DNA of 64,000 nt from Curvularia sp. ZM96. Taxonomy: Eukaryota; Ascomycota; Dothideomycetes; Pleosporales; Pleosporaceae. This document shows, in pieces, positions 43,935 to 54,100 of the stretch (position 1 is the stretch's first letter; each line of letters opens with the position of its first letter). Made by a program: the position numbers and the translations under genes. Under the pieces are notes generated by a model, which worked only from the letters and a program-made list of their open reading frames with translations, was not told the DNA's origin and did not search any database. Where the stretch lies: the NCBI GenBank assembly GCA_022457065.1, contig JAJGBQ010000005.1, forward strand, positions 372,001-436,000, written 5' to 3'.

Positions 43935-43966
43935 CTACACTCGACATCATCACCATCATCATCATC
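43896..43966 (+). repeat. Imperfect CAT/CGT trinucleotide repeat
   Basis: Runs of TCATCATCA with interruptions, straddling the stop codon of the upstream 233-aa gene (stop at 43932-43934) and continuing into its 3' flank. Confidence 0.8.
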
Positions 43967-44512
43967 CTGCATTTGCCTACATGCATAGCCACGGCGTTTT
44001 TGGACTTGTTTGTTTTGTTTTGTTTCCATCGCAATATACCACTTGAGATTTGTTGGGATACCAAGGGCAGCAACCGACAGGGCCTGGCAAGGCACGTCAT
44101 GGGTTATGGGCGCATCTTACTGCATGGTACATACTACATCATGTACATCGGATTTTTTGTTTTTAAACTGCTCCCTGCGGGTTGAGCCAGGCGTTGTTGG
44201 GCGGGTGCCGTGTGCGTAGCGTAGCACCGTCGCTGCATCCACCTTCAGTATCAATGTAATACCACTTCACAATGACCCACATAGTCTGTCTCCTTGCTGT
44301 CTCGTCGTCATGTGTCAATGCAACCCAGTCCAGCCCTACGTTACCCGCATGATGTGCGTCTTGCGAACCTGCAGGCTGGTAAATTTGGGACCCACTCGGA
44401 ACGGCCTGCCCATCCTGCCAATCCCGAACCGCCTGCGGAAAACGGCCTTGCGTCTCGTAACCTCCAACACCATCACCAACCACTCTCCGCTACCCCTACC
44501 GCTACCGCTGCC
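43935..44512. other. Intergenic region
   Basis: 3' flank of the 233-aa gene and promoter/leader of the next gene. The open frame of the next gene extends upstream to 44294, but the ATG at 44513 is a better start. Nothing else seen. Confidence 0.5.
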
Positions 44513-45367
44513 ATGGCGTTCCGGCAGGCACTGGCCTCGCGCTCGATCCACGTACGCATCGTGCCACGTCCCGCCAATCTCTCCGAGAGTCGCGAGATCT
44601 ATCGTGTGCTGCAAAAGTTTGGAGAAATGGATACCTTCAAGTCTCTGCGGGTGCGCACGCTTCCCATCCTAACTTGCTTTGCCAAGGAACTTGACCTGAC
44701 CCTACCTCAGTTTGAATACCAAAGCCCGGCAGAAAATTCCGCGTTTGCCATCTACCGCGACGAAAGATCCGCCCAACGCGCTCTCGACGCTTCGCCTCTC
44801 TACTTCGCCTTGGAAAAAGTCGTCCCCTCCACGACCAATCCACGACGGTCGCACTCGCCACAAGAGGAAGAAGAATACGGAGAAGGCGATGGCCAATTTG
44901 GCGCCGTCACTGAACACGCTTCCCTCGATCAAGGCATGGACATGATACTTCGGCCCTCACAACTTGCCAACGCCTCCTTGCAGCCGGCATCCACGAGCAA
45001 GCCAAAACCCCAGCCAACACCCATGCCTTTCGAATCATCCGCCGCCTCGCCAAAGCAAAACAAACAGACCAAGTCGTTTCAAGTCACACTTGACCGTTCA
45101 CGGGTGGTGCACCAAGACTATATCCAGCGCCAACCATTCTGGAAGCAATTCAGCCCCATGAAGAGCATGGCACAAGAGGACCTGGCCAAGACAGTACCGC
45201 ATCTTGGGCTTAGCGACATCAGCAAACGGCCTCCCAATGCCCACCGTACCCCCGCTCGTGTGCTCAGAATCATGAGCGATTACGTCGAGAATGTAATGCC
45301 CACGCTTCGGGGCATAGCTGACGGTGACCGCAATGAACGCGCATTCGAGCACAGAAGAGACAAATGA
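44513..45367 (+). CDS. Conserved fungal protein, RRM-like N-terminus, possibly mitochondrial
   Basis: The start at 44513 (context GCCATGG) gives MAFRQALASRSIHVRIVPRP, an N-terminus with basic, amphipathic character compatible with mitochondrial import. The first about 90 residues have an RRM-like betaalphabeta pattern (SIHVRIVPRP, LQKFGEMDTFKSLR, FAIYRDERSAQRALD). The C-terminal block (SFQVTLDRSRVVHQDYIQRQ, then MKSMAQEDLAKTVPHLGLSD, then RPPNAHRTPARVLR) looks conserved and structured. 44651-44710 is probably a 60-nt intron: GTGCGC donor, CTGAC branch site, CAG acceptor, and removal joins KSLR to FEYQSP in a natural RRM order. Because 60 is a multiple of three, reading through also stays open (284 aa unspliced, 264 aa spliced). 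No precise function assigned. Confidence 0.62.
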   Translation: MAFRQALASRSIHVRIVPRPANLSESREIYRVLQKFGEMDTFKSLRVRTLPILTCFAKELDLTLPQFEYQSPAENSAFAIYRDERSAQRALDASPLYFALEKVVPSTTNPRRSHSPQEEEEYGEGDGQFGAVTEHASLDQGMDMILRPSQLANASLQPASTSKPKPQPTPMPFESSAASPKQNKQTKSFQVTLDRSRVVHQDYIQRQPFWKQFSPMKSMAQEDLAKTVPHLGLSDISKRPPNAHRTPARVLRIMSDYVENVMPTLRGIADGDRNERAFEHRRDK

Positions 45368-46974
45368 GAATGAAGATTCAGTCCAAAGACTCAACGCTCT
45401 GTGGAGTGCAAATCCCATCACTCTTGAAGTCAGACAAACTACGACATTCCAAGAAAACGACAAAATCGACACAATATATCGGTAGAAGCTATGTGATCAC
45501 ACATCGATCGGATTCGTGTCTATGCACATCACGATAGCTGCACTGATTGCTCAACTGTCACTATCACTCATCAACACATGCCTCCAAGTCGAGTAGCTGA
45601 ATCCGGGCTGAGCGAATCCCGTGGTCATGAAACAGCCACAAAGGCCTCAGCAACTACACAATCCAACCCATCGATGCAGCTACAATGTCTTCATGGCTAT
45701 CGCGCGAAGCCATGTCGGCATTTCAGAATACTCGGTGTTTCTTGCATTGACCCCTCCATCGTATGGGCATGGGTGAGCTACATCCAACGATACCTAAAAT
45801 GAATGCCTAGTCTATGCGAGTTTCACCACTTGTTCTGCAGAAGACGTTCGGATAGCAAAGGCTTGCAATTGTACACCGCTCCTGCAAACTAGTTCTCGAC
45901 ATGATCTTAGCTGTCGCACAAGTTATACCCGTCTCTGGTTACCCAATCAGGACATGCGCAAATACATTATCCTAAGGGGCATGGACCAGATACGTCATTT
46001 TATTGGAAGCAATGTGCCGTGGACGGCCCCGCACTCGTATAGAGGATTTTGATATCATAGCAGAGAATACCCACCGAACAAGACCCGCAGTTGCTGAATG
46101 AACATAGTAGTTTTGTCAATGAAAAAAAAAAGGCTTTTGGTTTGCGGCCATAACCATCAAATTACCGCGCCAAAATCATCAAATAATCCGGTCTGATGCA
46201 GAGGCAAATAAATGAGCTTCCCTTTTTGGGGTGATCAAACAGCCTTGTCTCTCGTCCCCCCAGGATATCGCACGGCAATCTCGGCTCTTAGATAGTGGCG
46301 CCCGTCTCTTATTAGTGGATCCAAGACTGCCCTCACCCTCATATCGCTATCCTAACGACGCTACTCGACGCTTGGAGCAAGGGCCAGCTAGTGCAGAGTA
46401 TCTGCTGTTTCATGACCGCTTGGCTCCCGGCCTGGCGCAAAGCCTTCCGCGCTGACTGCAGATGAGACATAGTCCCTGGAAGAATGGCAGAGGTAGTCGA
46501 GCGCCTCGTCTGCGATCCCTCTCGCAACGCCACATATCCGCTGTCGCATTATCGACTACCTGAGTCGTACGCAACGAGTTATGCTCAACACAAAAAACCC
46601 AGCATAGCGATGCCCGGCAAGCGCTCAGGAAATAGGGTCTATGCTGTGCGATCGGCGGGTACTGTTTGTAGTTCAAGGCCCGTTGACCAATGGCGTCGCG
46701 CAGTGAGCATTCCCGCACTAGACGACTCCTTAATCTTGTCAGGCTGTGCACCCCAAATGGCCTCCGCCTTCCGAATCTCAAAACGCCCTTCTGACGCTCC
46801 CTTGACCAAAAACCATTCCCCCTCGTTTTCCTTTTCTCCTCGCGAGAGTCCACTCCTTGAGCGTCCCAAGCGCATCCACTCATTCCTTGACCCAAACACC
46901 AACCTCTGCGCGTCTGGCTTACGCGCGATACCACACTTCTTCGGTATACATTCGCGCATACGATAATCGCAAAC
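45368..46974. other. Intergenic region
   Basis: No gene supported. Open frames at 46410-47291 (minus) and 46484-46966 (plus) overlap each other and the Crh-like gene or its promoter and show no domain. A poly-A run occurs near 46122-46130. Confidence 0.5.
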
Positions 46975-48199
46975 ATGAAGTCATTCGCTGTTTCTGCGGC
47001 TGCGCTCATCGCTGGCTTTGCCTCCTTGACGGCCGCCCAGACGCACACCGACTGTACGCTCCATCCGCGCAATCTCCACGTGGTATAGCTACTAACGCTG
47101 GTCAAAGGTAACCCGCTCGAGAAGAAGGGATGTCCCGAGATGGAGGCCCTCGGCGGAAACGTCACCTTCAACTGGAACAAGACGGGTATTCCCAACGACG
47201 ACAAGGTCTGGAAGATGCCCAACCAGGGCAAGATCGACTGGGTCGAGAAGGGTGCTACTTTCACCATTGAACGATCTGGCGACTCCCCCACTGCGAACTC
47301 GGTCTTTTACATGCTCTTCGGACGCCTCGAAGTCATCATGAAGGTGGCCACCGGCACCGGTATCATTTCCAGCGCCATTCTCCAGTCTGAGGCGCTTGAT
47401 GAGATTGACTGGGAGTTCATCGGCGACAAGAAGAAGATTCTTACCAACTACTTCGGCAAGGGCGACACTTCAACCTACGACCGTGGCCAAGACTTTGAGC
47501 TCGACTTTAATCCACAAGACGATTTCCACAACTACACTATTGACTGGACCAAGGACCGCATTGAGTGGTATGTCGATGGCAAGAAGCTCAGGACTCTTAC
47601 GCCCGATGAGGCCAAGAACAACACCCGCTACCCCCAGACGCCCATGAACGTCCGTCTTGGTTCGTGGGCTGCGGGTGACCCAAGCAAGAACGACCCCGGT
47701 GTCGTTGAATGGGCTGGCGGTGTGACCAACTTTGACAAGGGCCCATACACCATGACGATTCAGTCGGTATACGCGCAAGACTACACGAGCGCTGCCAAGT
47801 ACTCATGGGAGAACATGGACGCCTCTGGTGACTGGGAAAAGGTCAAGGTTATTGCGTATGTTTTGCCTCTCCCTTTTATAACATCCCGCCTGTGGCTCGA
47901 AGCTAACATTTCATAGTGGCAAGTCTGAAGTTCTCGAGGAAATCCAGTCTCCACACGGAGTCAGGAACCGATACCACGCTTTGTCTCCTGGTGCCAAGGC
48001 GGGCATTGCCATTGGCGCCGTTTCAGCCTTTGCTATCGGCGCACTTGTCATGCTCTTCTGCTGCATCAAGCAGCGCCGTGCCGGTAGGAAAGAGCACGAG
48101 GCCCTTCTGGCTGCCGAGCAGAAGGAGGCCGCTGAGTTGAACGCGTACAAGTCGCAGATGCAGTCCGGTGGATTCGCTGTCGGCAGCGGTCGCGTCTAA
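46975..48199 (+). CDS. Crh-like GH16 transglycosylase (chitin-glucan crosslinking type), membrane-anchored
   Basis: Crh enzymes transfer chitin chains to beta-glucans in the fungal cell wall. Three exons are inferred (46975-47053, 47108-47855, 47917-48199; introns 54 and 61 nt), giving 369 aa. Signal peptide 1-21 (MKSFAVSAAALIAGFASLTAA). The catalytic motif is LDEIDWEFIG (Glu125 nucleophile, Asp127, Glu129 acid/base), in the GH16 DEIDxE form used by Crh proteins. WAAGDPSKNDPGVVEWAGG follows, as in the family. Instead of a Ser-rich stalk with GPI signal, the C-terminus has a transmembrane helix (about 305-325, GIAIGAVSAFAIGALVMLFC) and a charged cytosolic tail of about 40 residues. Cys27 and Cys35 resemble the N-terminal disulfide region of Crh proteins. 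The acceptor site of intron 1 is the least certain part of the model. Confidence 0.88.
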
Positions 48200-48721
48200 A
48201 GGGCCCATCAAGGCGCTAATTAGGCATCGCGGTTGTACAGTCTTCAATTCTCAGCGATTCTCTTTGCCTCGGACGGTTCGCAGCTTCTTGAACAGTAGTT
48301 GTCCTTGTTTCGTAATGTCATTGTCACGATTTGTTGCTTGCCACATGCACATACACATTCGCACGTGCGCACATCCATATACCCCTTGCTGCGATCCTGT
48401 CGACGAGGGCTTTTAGTTTTACATTTATTGTCTTTATTTCATTCTATAATGCACTACCACTCGATGTCGTTTTCAGCCCTAATGCGGCTCTGCCCTGATC
48501 CTAGCTGTGATGCATACCAGATGACGTCGATAATGAGATCCCGGCGCGCATGTGACAAAGGACAAGATCTTCTCCGCAAACCCCGGACGCATGGAGGGAC
48601 GGCGCGCGGCCTGCGCCGGCTAACTTTATGCTGCCTCGGCATGTGCGCGGTGGGCCACGACCTGCCCTGGAGAGAACTGCACACTGTGATTCTTATTCTT
48701 TTCCATCCACATCTCACAACC
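48200..48721. other. Intergenic region
   Basis: 3' flank of the Crh-like gene and promoter of the acyl-CoA dehydrogenase. Nothing recognised. Confidence 0.55.
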
Positions 48722-50180
48722 ATGGCTTCATTCTCACGATCCCTACGGCCGCTTGCCCGCGTTGCTACTGCCTCGTCTCGTTCGCTTCGGCCAGCAGCTC
48801 GCCCCGCCCTGCAGTATGTCCCCAGTCCAAAAACAACAGATTGATGAGCATCGTGAGAAGAGAAAAAAAGAAGAAAAAGAAAAAAGCTGACAAGATGCCT
48901 GATCAGAACACGATGCCTCTCCATGACACCTTCCCGACGAGAAGCCGTCGATATTTCGGATGTGCCACCGACGCCTATTACCCATCTTTCCGAGACTGAG
49001 ATGCTCATGGGCGATTCCGTGTCCAAGTTTGCCAATGACGTCGTCCTGCCCAAGGCGCGAGAAATGGATGAGGCCGAGGCAATGGACCCTGCCGTTGTCG
49101 AGCAGCTGTTCGAGCAGGGACTCATGGGTATTGAGATTCCTGAGGAGTACGGCGGCTCGGGCATGAACTTCACCTCGGCCATTATCGCCATTGAGGAGCT
49201 GGCGCGCGTCGATCCCAGTGTAAGCGTCTTGTGTGACGTGCACAACACGCTGGTCAACACAGCCATTATCAAGTGGGGCTCTGAGAAGCTCAAGAAAGAG
49301 TGGCTTCCCAAGCTGGCCACCAACACGGTCGGCTCTTTTTGCTTGTCTGAGCCCGTATCTGGATCTGATGCTTTTGCGCTGGCTACAAAGGCCACACGGA
49401 CAGAAAATGGCTACAAGATCAACGGCAACAAGATGTGGATCACCAACAGCGTTGAAGCCAACTTCTTTATTGTCTTTGCCAACCTCGACCCCAGCAAGAA
49501 GTACAAGGGCATCACTGCCTTTATTGTTGAGAAGGGAACACCCGGCTTCTCTATCGCCAAGAAGGAGAAGAAGCTCGGTATCAAGGCCAGCAGCACCTGC
49601 GTCCTCAACTTTGACGATGTTGAGATCCCCAAGGAAAATCTGCTGGGTAAGGAGTTTGAGGGCTACAAGTACGCCATTGGGCTGCTCAATGAGGGCCGCA
49701 TTGGTATTGCCGCACAGATGACTGGTTTGGCGCTTGGTGCGTGGGAGAACGCTGCAGGGTAAGCCTTCCTGTCACTATCTAGGCTGTGAGTAGTCCGACG
49801 CTAACAGGTGCAGCTACGTATGGAACGACCGCAAGCAGTTCGGCCAGCTCGTTGGCGAGTTCCAATCTATGCAACATCAACTTGCCCAAGCCTGGACTGA
49901 TATCCAGGCTGCTCGCGCCCTTGTCTACAATGCTGCGCGCAAGAAGGAAGCCGGCGAGGACTTTGTCATGGACGCCGCCATGGCTAAGCTCACGGCATCA
50001 CAAGTCGCTGGACGCGTGTCAGGACAAGCTGTCGAGTGGATGGGTGGCATGGGCTTCGTAAGGGAGGGTCTTGCTGAAAAGTACTTCAGGGACAGCAAGA
50101 TTGGCGCCATCTATGAGGGAACAAGCAACATCCAGCTGACAACCATTGCGAAGCATTTGCAGAAGAAGTACACCAAATAG
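48722..50180 (+). CDS. Mitochondrial acyl-CoA dehydrogenase (short/branched-chain type)
   Basis: FAD enzyme oxidising acyl-CoA to enoyl-CoA, probably in branched-chain amino-acid or short fatty-acid breakdown. Three exons are inferred: 48722-48813, 48907-49758, 49814-50180 (introns 93 and 55 nt), 436 aa. The N-terminus is a mitochondrial presequence (MASFSRSLRPLARVATASSR, rich in Arg/Ser). Domain landmarks: GIEIPEEYGGSGMNF, FCLSEPVSGSDA, MWITNSVEANFFIVFANLDP, KLGIKASSTCVLNFDDVEIP, and the C-terminal RDSKIGAIYEGTSNIQL with catalytic Glu416, the position used by short- and short/branched-chain enzymes. The first intron is unusually purine-rich (runs of GA/A). The acceptor of intron 2 is taken at 49811-49813, because it gives ENAAGYVWNDRKQFG without an extra Cys-Ser. 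Confidence 0.93.
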
Positions 50181-51190
50181 ATGATGCATATGAGGTAATC
50201 TACCAATAAACAAACAAAACACCCGCGCATGACTTGAAGGCCATGGCGTGGCCTGCTACCTGGTCACTATTTTGCTTTCTTCTTTTCTTTCTTTTTCTTC
50301 TGTTGCCTCCACAGTTGGCGCTGTTGTGCGAATGCGGAATGGTCTGGGTGTATGTACTCCAGTAGATCGCGGGCTCGCTTCAAGCATCCTGGGGATCACG
50401 GGCGATATCACATCATGGCCAGTGCCTAGTGCCAACACCGCAACACGACAAGGAAGCCCAGGTTCCGTAGTGCCGCCGCCAACAAATTTGCCTGCTGCCA
50501 ACCGAGGGCAGCCGCAACGCCATGTCTTTGGCCTGCTCATACGAGGGGCAGTAGCAAAGAGCGTTAACTGAGCCGCAACCGATACGCAAACCATGGCCAC
50601 TGCGCGCATGTGCGGCTGTTGAGGGGTATACGATTGTGATCGTGTCTCCCCACTCTCGACCCACCAAGACGCCAGAGATTTGTAGTGGGCAGCCCGGCAC
50701 CACAGTAATCAGCCCGTCCAGGACTACCCATGCGCCTTGAATCGCGCCAACGCCTGTGCCCGGAAAATATCGCGAAGAACCATGGTCTGCCCTTTGGAAC
50801 CGCTCGGATCTCCCTATATCGTCATACCTGCGCCGGGTGTGAAACGCTGCTGCACATCCCTTTCGTGACTCTCTCATTCTGGTGTCTGTCATCTTTGTTT
50901 TCCCATGGGCTCTAGTTGAAGTTACCACAAAATCCCATCGTCTCCCCCTTCTCCTCCCGTTTCCCTATCACACCCCTGCTTTCCCTCTTCCACAGTCCCG
51001 CTTCTCGCGTGACGGTGGCCCACAACGCACCACTTCCTTAACCGCATCGGTTCCAGTGCCTCAACGCCATCGCTTCCGGGCTGTTGGAGTAGTTCTTTCC
51101 CCCCAAGCCACATTGAATGAAGAGTTTTGACAATCCTCCGGCATAAGTCGCGGTTGGGTCACCTCATGGTCGCCTAACCCGTCGCCCAAC
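50181..51190. other. Intergenic region
   Basis: About 1 kb. The open frame at 50413-50928 (minus) shows no domain and is rejected. Pyrimidine-rich stretches just upstream of 51191 are typical of fungal promoters. Confidence 0.55.
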
Positions 51191-54100
51191 ATGGCGCCCG
51201 ATTCCAAGGCTCAGGACGACGACTCTCCAAGTGCCAGTCGCACGCACCTGGGTCTAGAAAGCATCCTGCCCACAGGTCTCTTGGATATGCACAAGTGCGC
51301 TGGCAATCTTCCCAAAGAGAACAAGCCAAAGTCGTCTCCACGCTCGCGGCCACATGCCACCCCACAGTCCAGCGTGTCACGATCCGTATCGTCCATGTCA
51401 GGTAGCTTCATGCTAGATCATTGGGGCCGCTCGTCATCCTATGCTCCGCAGCCCGAACCGGATGGAGAAGACGCTCAAAACCCACATCCCAAGGAGGACG
51501 ATGCGCCCCACGTTATATCCAATTGGGCGCATCTATCTTACCTAAAGGCCCAGCGCAGTACACTCCGCGCCGAATTAAAGGCTCACCAGATTGCAGGCGC
51601 CGAGGCGAAGCGATCAGTATCGTCCCTGCGCCGCCTGGCATTTCGCATGGCTGTCAACATATCCGTCAAGGAGAAACAAATTGCCACTACTGCACGCAGC
51701 CTCGCCAAGAGCAGATCGAATAACTATCTAGAAAGCAAAGATGCGCAAAGGAGAGTTGAACAGTTGCAGAGAGTACTGCGAGTCGAAGAAGGCCGCAACA
51801 AGGAGATCCTCGAAGCATTGGAGAGGGCTTCGATGCTTACACTTCAATGTGAGTAGACCACGCCATGGTGCTGACACTTCTAATCAGTACTACAGACTCC
51901 ACTTCAAAAGAAGAATCTCGGCACCGCCCTGGTGACGTTTTCTTCTCTCCGCCTCCGTCTCCACCCACGCGTTCGAGTGTTCCAGATAGCCCCTTCGGCT
52001 CTCCGAAAACACCGACAAGATCGTCTGCACCATGGCATGATGCAAACTTGGAGCTCACTCCACGTTTGGGAAGTACGTTCGAGATACGTACGTCTGATAG
52101 CCGCTTGATAAGAGCCAAGCGTGAATCGGACCAAGCTCTTGCTGCATGCCGGAGTCGCATCGAACAACTGCAGCGTGAGTGTGCAGAGAGCAAAGAAGAT
52201 GGCAGGCTTCTTGCGGCTACAAAAGATGATCTGGAACAACAGATACGAAATTACCAGTCCCAACTTGCTAATCTAGAGCAATCAAAAGCCGAGCTGGCTC
52301 AAGAGTTGGAGAGTATGAAGCAGGAGCTGCATACGACGGTAGACTCGGAAGCGGACTTGAAGCAAAGGCTGCAGGAAAAGATCAATGAACTCAGCGAATG
52401 GGAACAGACGACCGCCGAGATGAGGCGTACGATCGACTTGCTACAGAAAGAGAAGACTGAACTTGATGAACAGGCCAAGGCTCAAGATGCACACATAAAG
52501 CAACTTGAGATCCACACGGCTACCTTGGAAGAGAAGCTGGGATCCTTGCGTGCCGAACTTGAAACTTCTCAGCACCACGAATCATCACTGCGAGACAACC
52601 TTGCAGAAAAAGAACAAGAATGTAAAGATCTGCAAAAGCAAGTTGACCAAGGGCTGGAAAACATCCAAAGCCTCGAGCAGAAGATCAACAAGCATGAAAC
52701 GGAAGTTGCAGAGCATAACCGGAAAATCGAAATTGGAGCAGGTGTCATCGCTGAGCTGCGCGAACAAGTTCATGATCTAGAAGCCACTAGCAAAACTACC
52801 CAAGATGCGTTAGGTGGGATGAAAGAAGAAGTGGAGAATCTGCAGAAGAAGTTGTCGATCGAAACTGACGCGCATGCTCGTCTAGCAAAGGAACTTGAAG
52901 ATGTGCAATCTGGAAAGGACAAGCTGGAACATGAGCTATCTACTACGACAGAACTCCTGGACCAAGAAAGAAAGACAAAGGCAGAGCTGGAGAAGAAGCT
53001 CGAAGACCTGCACGCATCATACAATAACACGGAACTCAACCTCCAGCAAGCATGTGAACGCATTCGCTCGTTGGAGGCAACTAACGGCGACAACCAAACC
53101 AAGATTGAAGCACTACTGGATGAAAAGTCGACACTCGAAGCCGATTTGAAAGATGTGCGGCAGCTCTGGTTCAAACTTCGTGAGCAAGTCTGGATGAAAG
53201 ACGATGAACTTGCCATGGTGCGGTCTGCCAGTGCGGAATCCAAGCGAAAGCTCCAGGATTTGGAAGCGCAGACGTCATCTCTCAAGAGCGAACTGGAGCA
53301 AACACTTCAAGCAAAGAAGGAAAGCGACAAGAAACACGCCGCAGAGATGCAAAAGCGGGATGAGCATCTCCGTGAACTCGAAGCCTCGTTGGTCAGTCTT
53401 CGATCCGTTTTGGCGTCCTCAGAGAAACTGGAGGCATCCCTTCGTGAAGAAATGGATCATCTGCGCAAATCTAAAAGTACAGTTGAAGGCGAGCTTGAAG
53501 AAGCACATCGGTCAAAAGCAACGTTAGAGGGTCAAGTTTGTGATATCCGATCGCAGCTCACGCTCACTGAGAGCGATCGTGACAGCTTGCATGCTACGAT
53601 CGCGGAGCTTGAGAGGAACTTGGCAGAAAGCCACCAGTCAAAGTCTCGTCTTGAAGATCGGCTAGCTGCATCCACCGCAGAGAGCAGCGCGCTCAAGGAC
53701 CAGATACTAGGTCTAGAGGCTACGCTGAAGGACAATTGCGATGCAAAGGCGAGAGCCGAAGCGACTTTGTCGATTGCGCAATCAGAAGGCGAGGCATCCG
53801 CTGCAAGTCTTGCAGATCTTCGTAGCCAAGTCGAGGATATGGACAAAGCCAAAGATGAACTGCAAAAAGAACTTGATGAAGCCACCAGCTCGAAGTCAAA
53901 TCTTGAGGAACAACTTCGCCTCGCACGAGATGGTTTAACAAAGGCTGAATCAGAAGCAAGCCACGCGCAGATACAGCTGTTGGCGCTGCAAAGTGAAATC
54001 ATAGCGCTACAAGAATCGAAAGACAAGGCCGAACAAGGCTTGGCTTCTTCTCAAGAATCCCACGCGGAACTTGATCAGAAGCTGCAAGGCATGCAATCTC

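Noticed and set aside
46410..47291. 293-codon minus-strand open frame over the Crh-like promoter and first exons
   Set aside because: Overlaps confident coding sequence on the other strand and shows no recognisable feature.
48454..49395. 313-codon minus-strand open frame opposite the acyl-CoA dehydrogenase
   Set aside because: Pure antisense of a well-conserved coding exon; no domain or start context. GC-rich codon bias makes such frames common.
23615..50180. Possible biosynthetic or effector gene cluster
   Set aside because: Neighbouring genes serve unrelated housekeeping, wall and transport roles, and no backbone enzyme (PKS, NRPS, terpene synthase) or cluster regulator is present.
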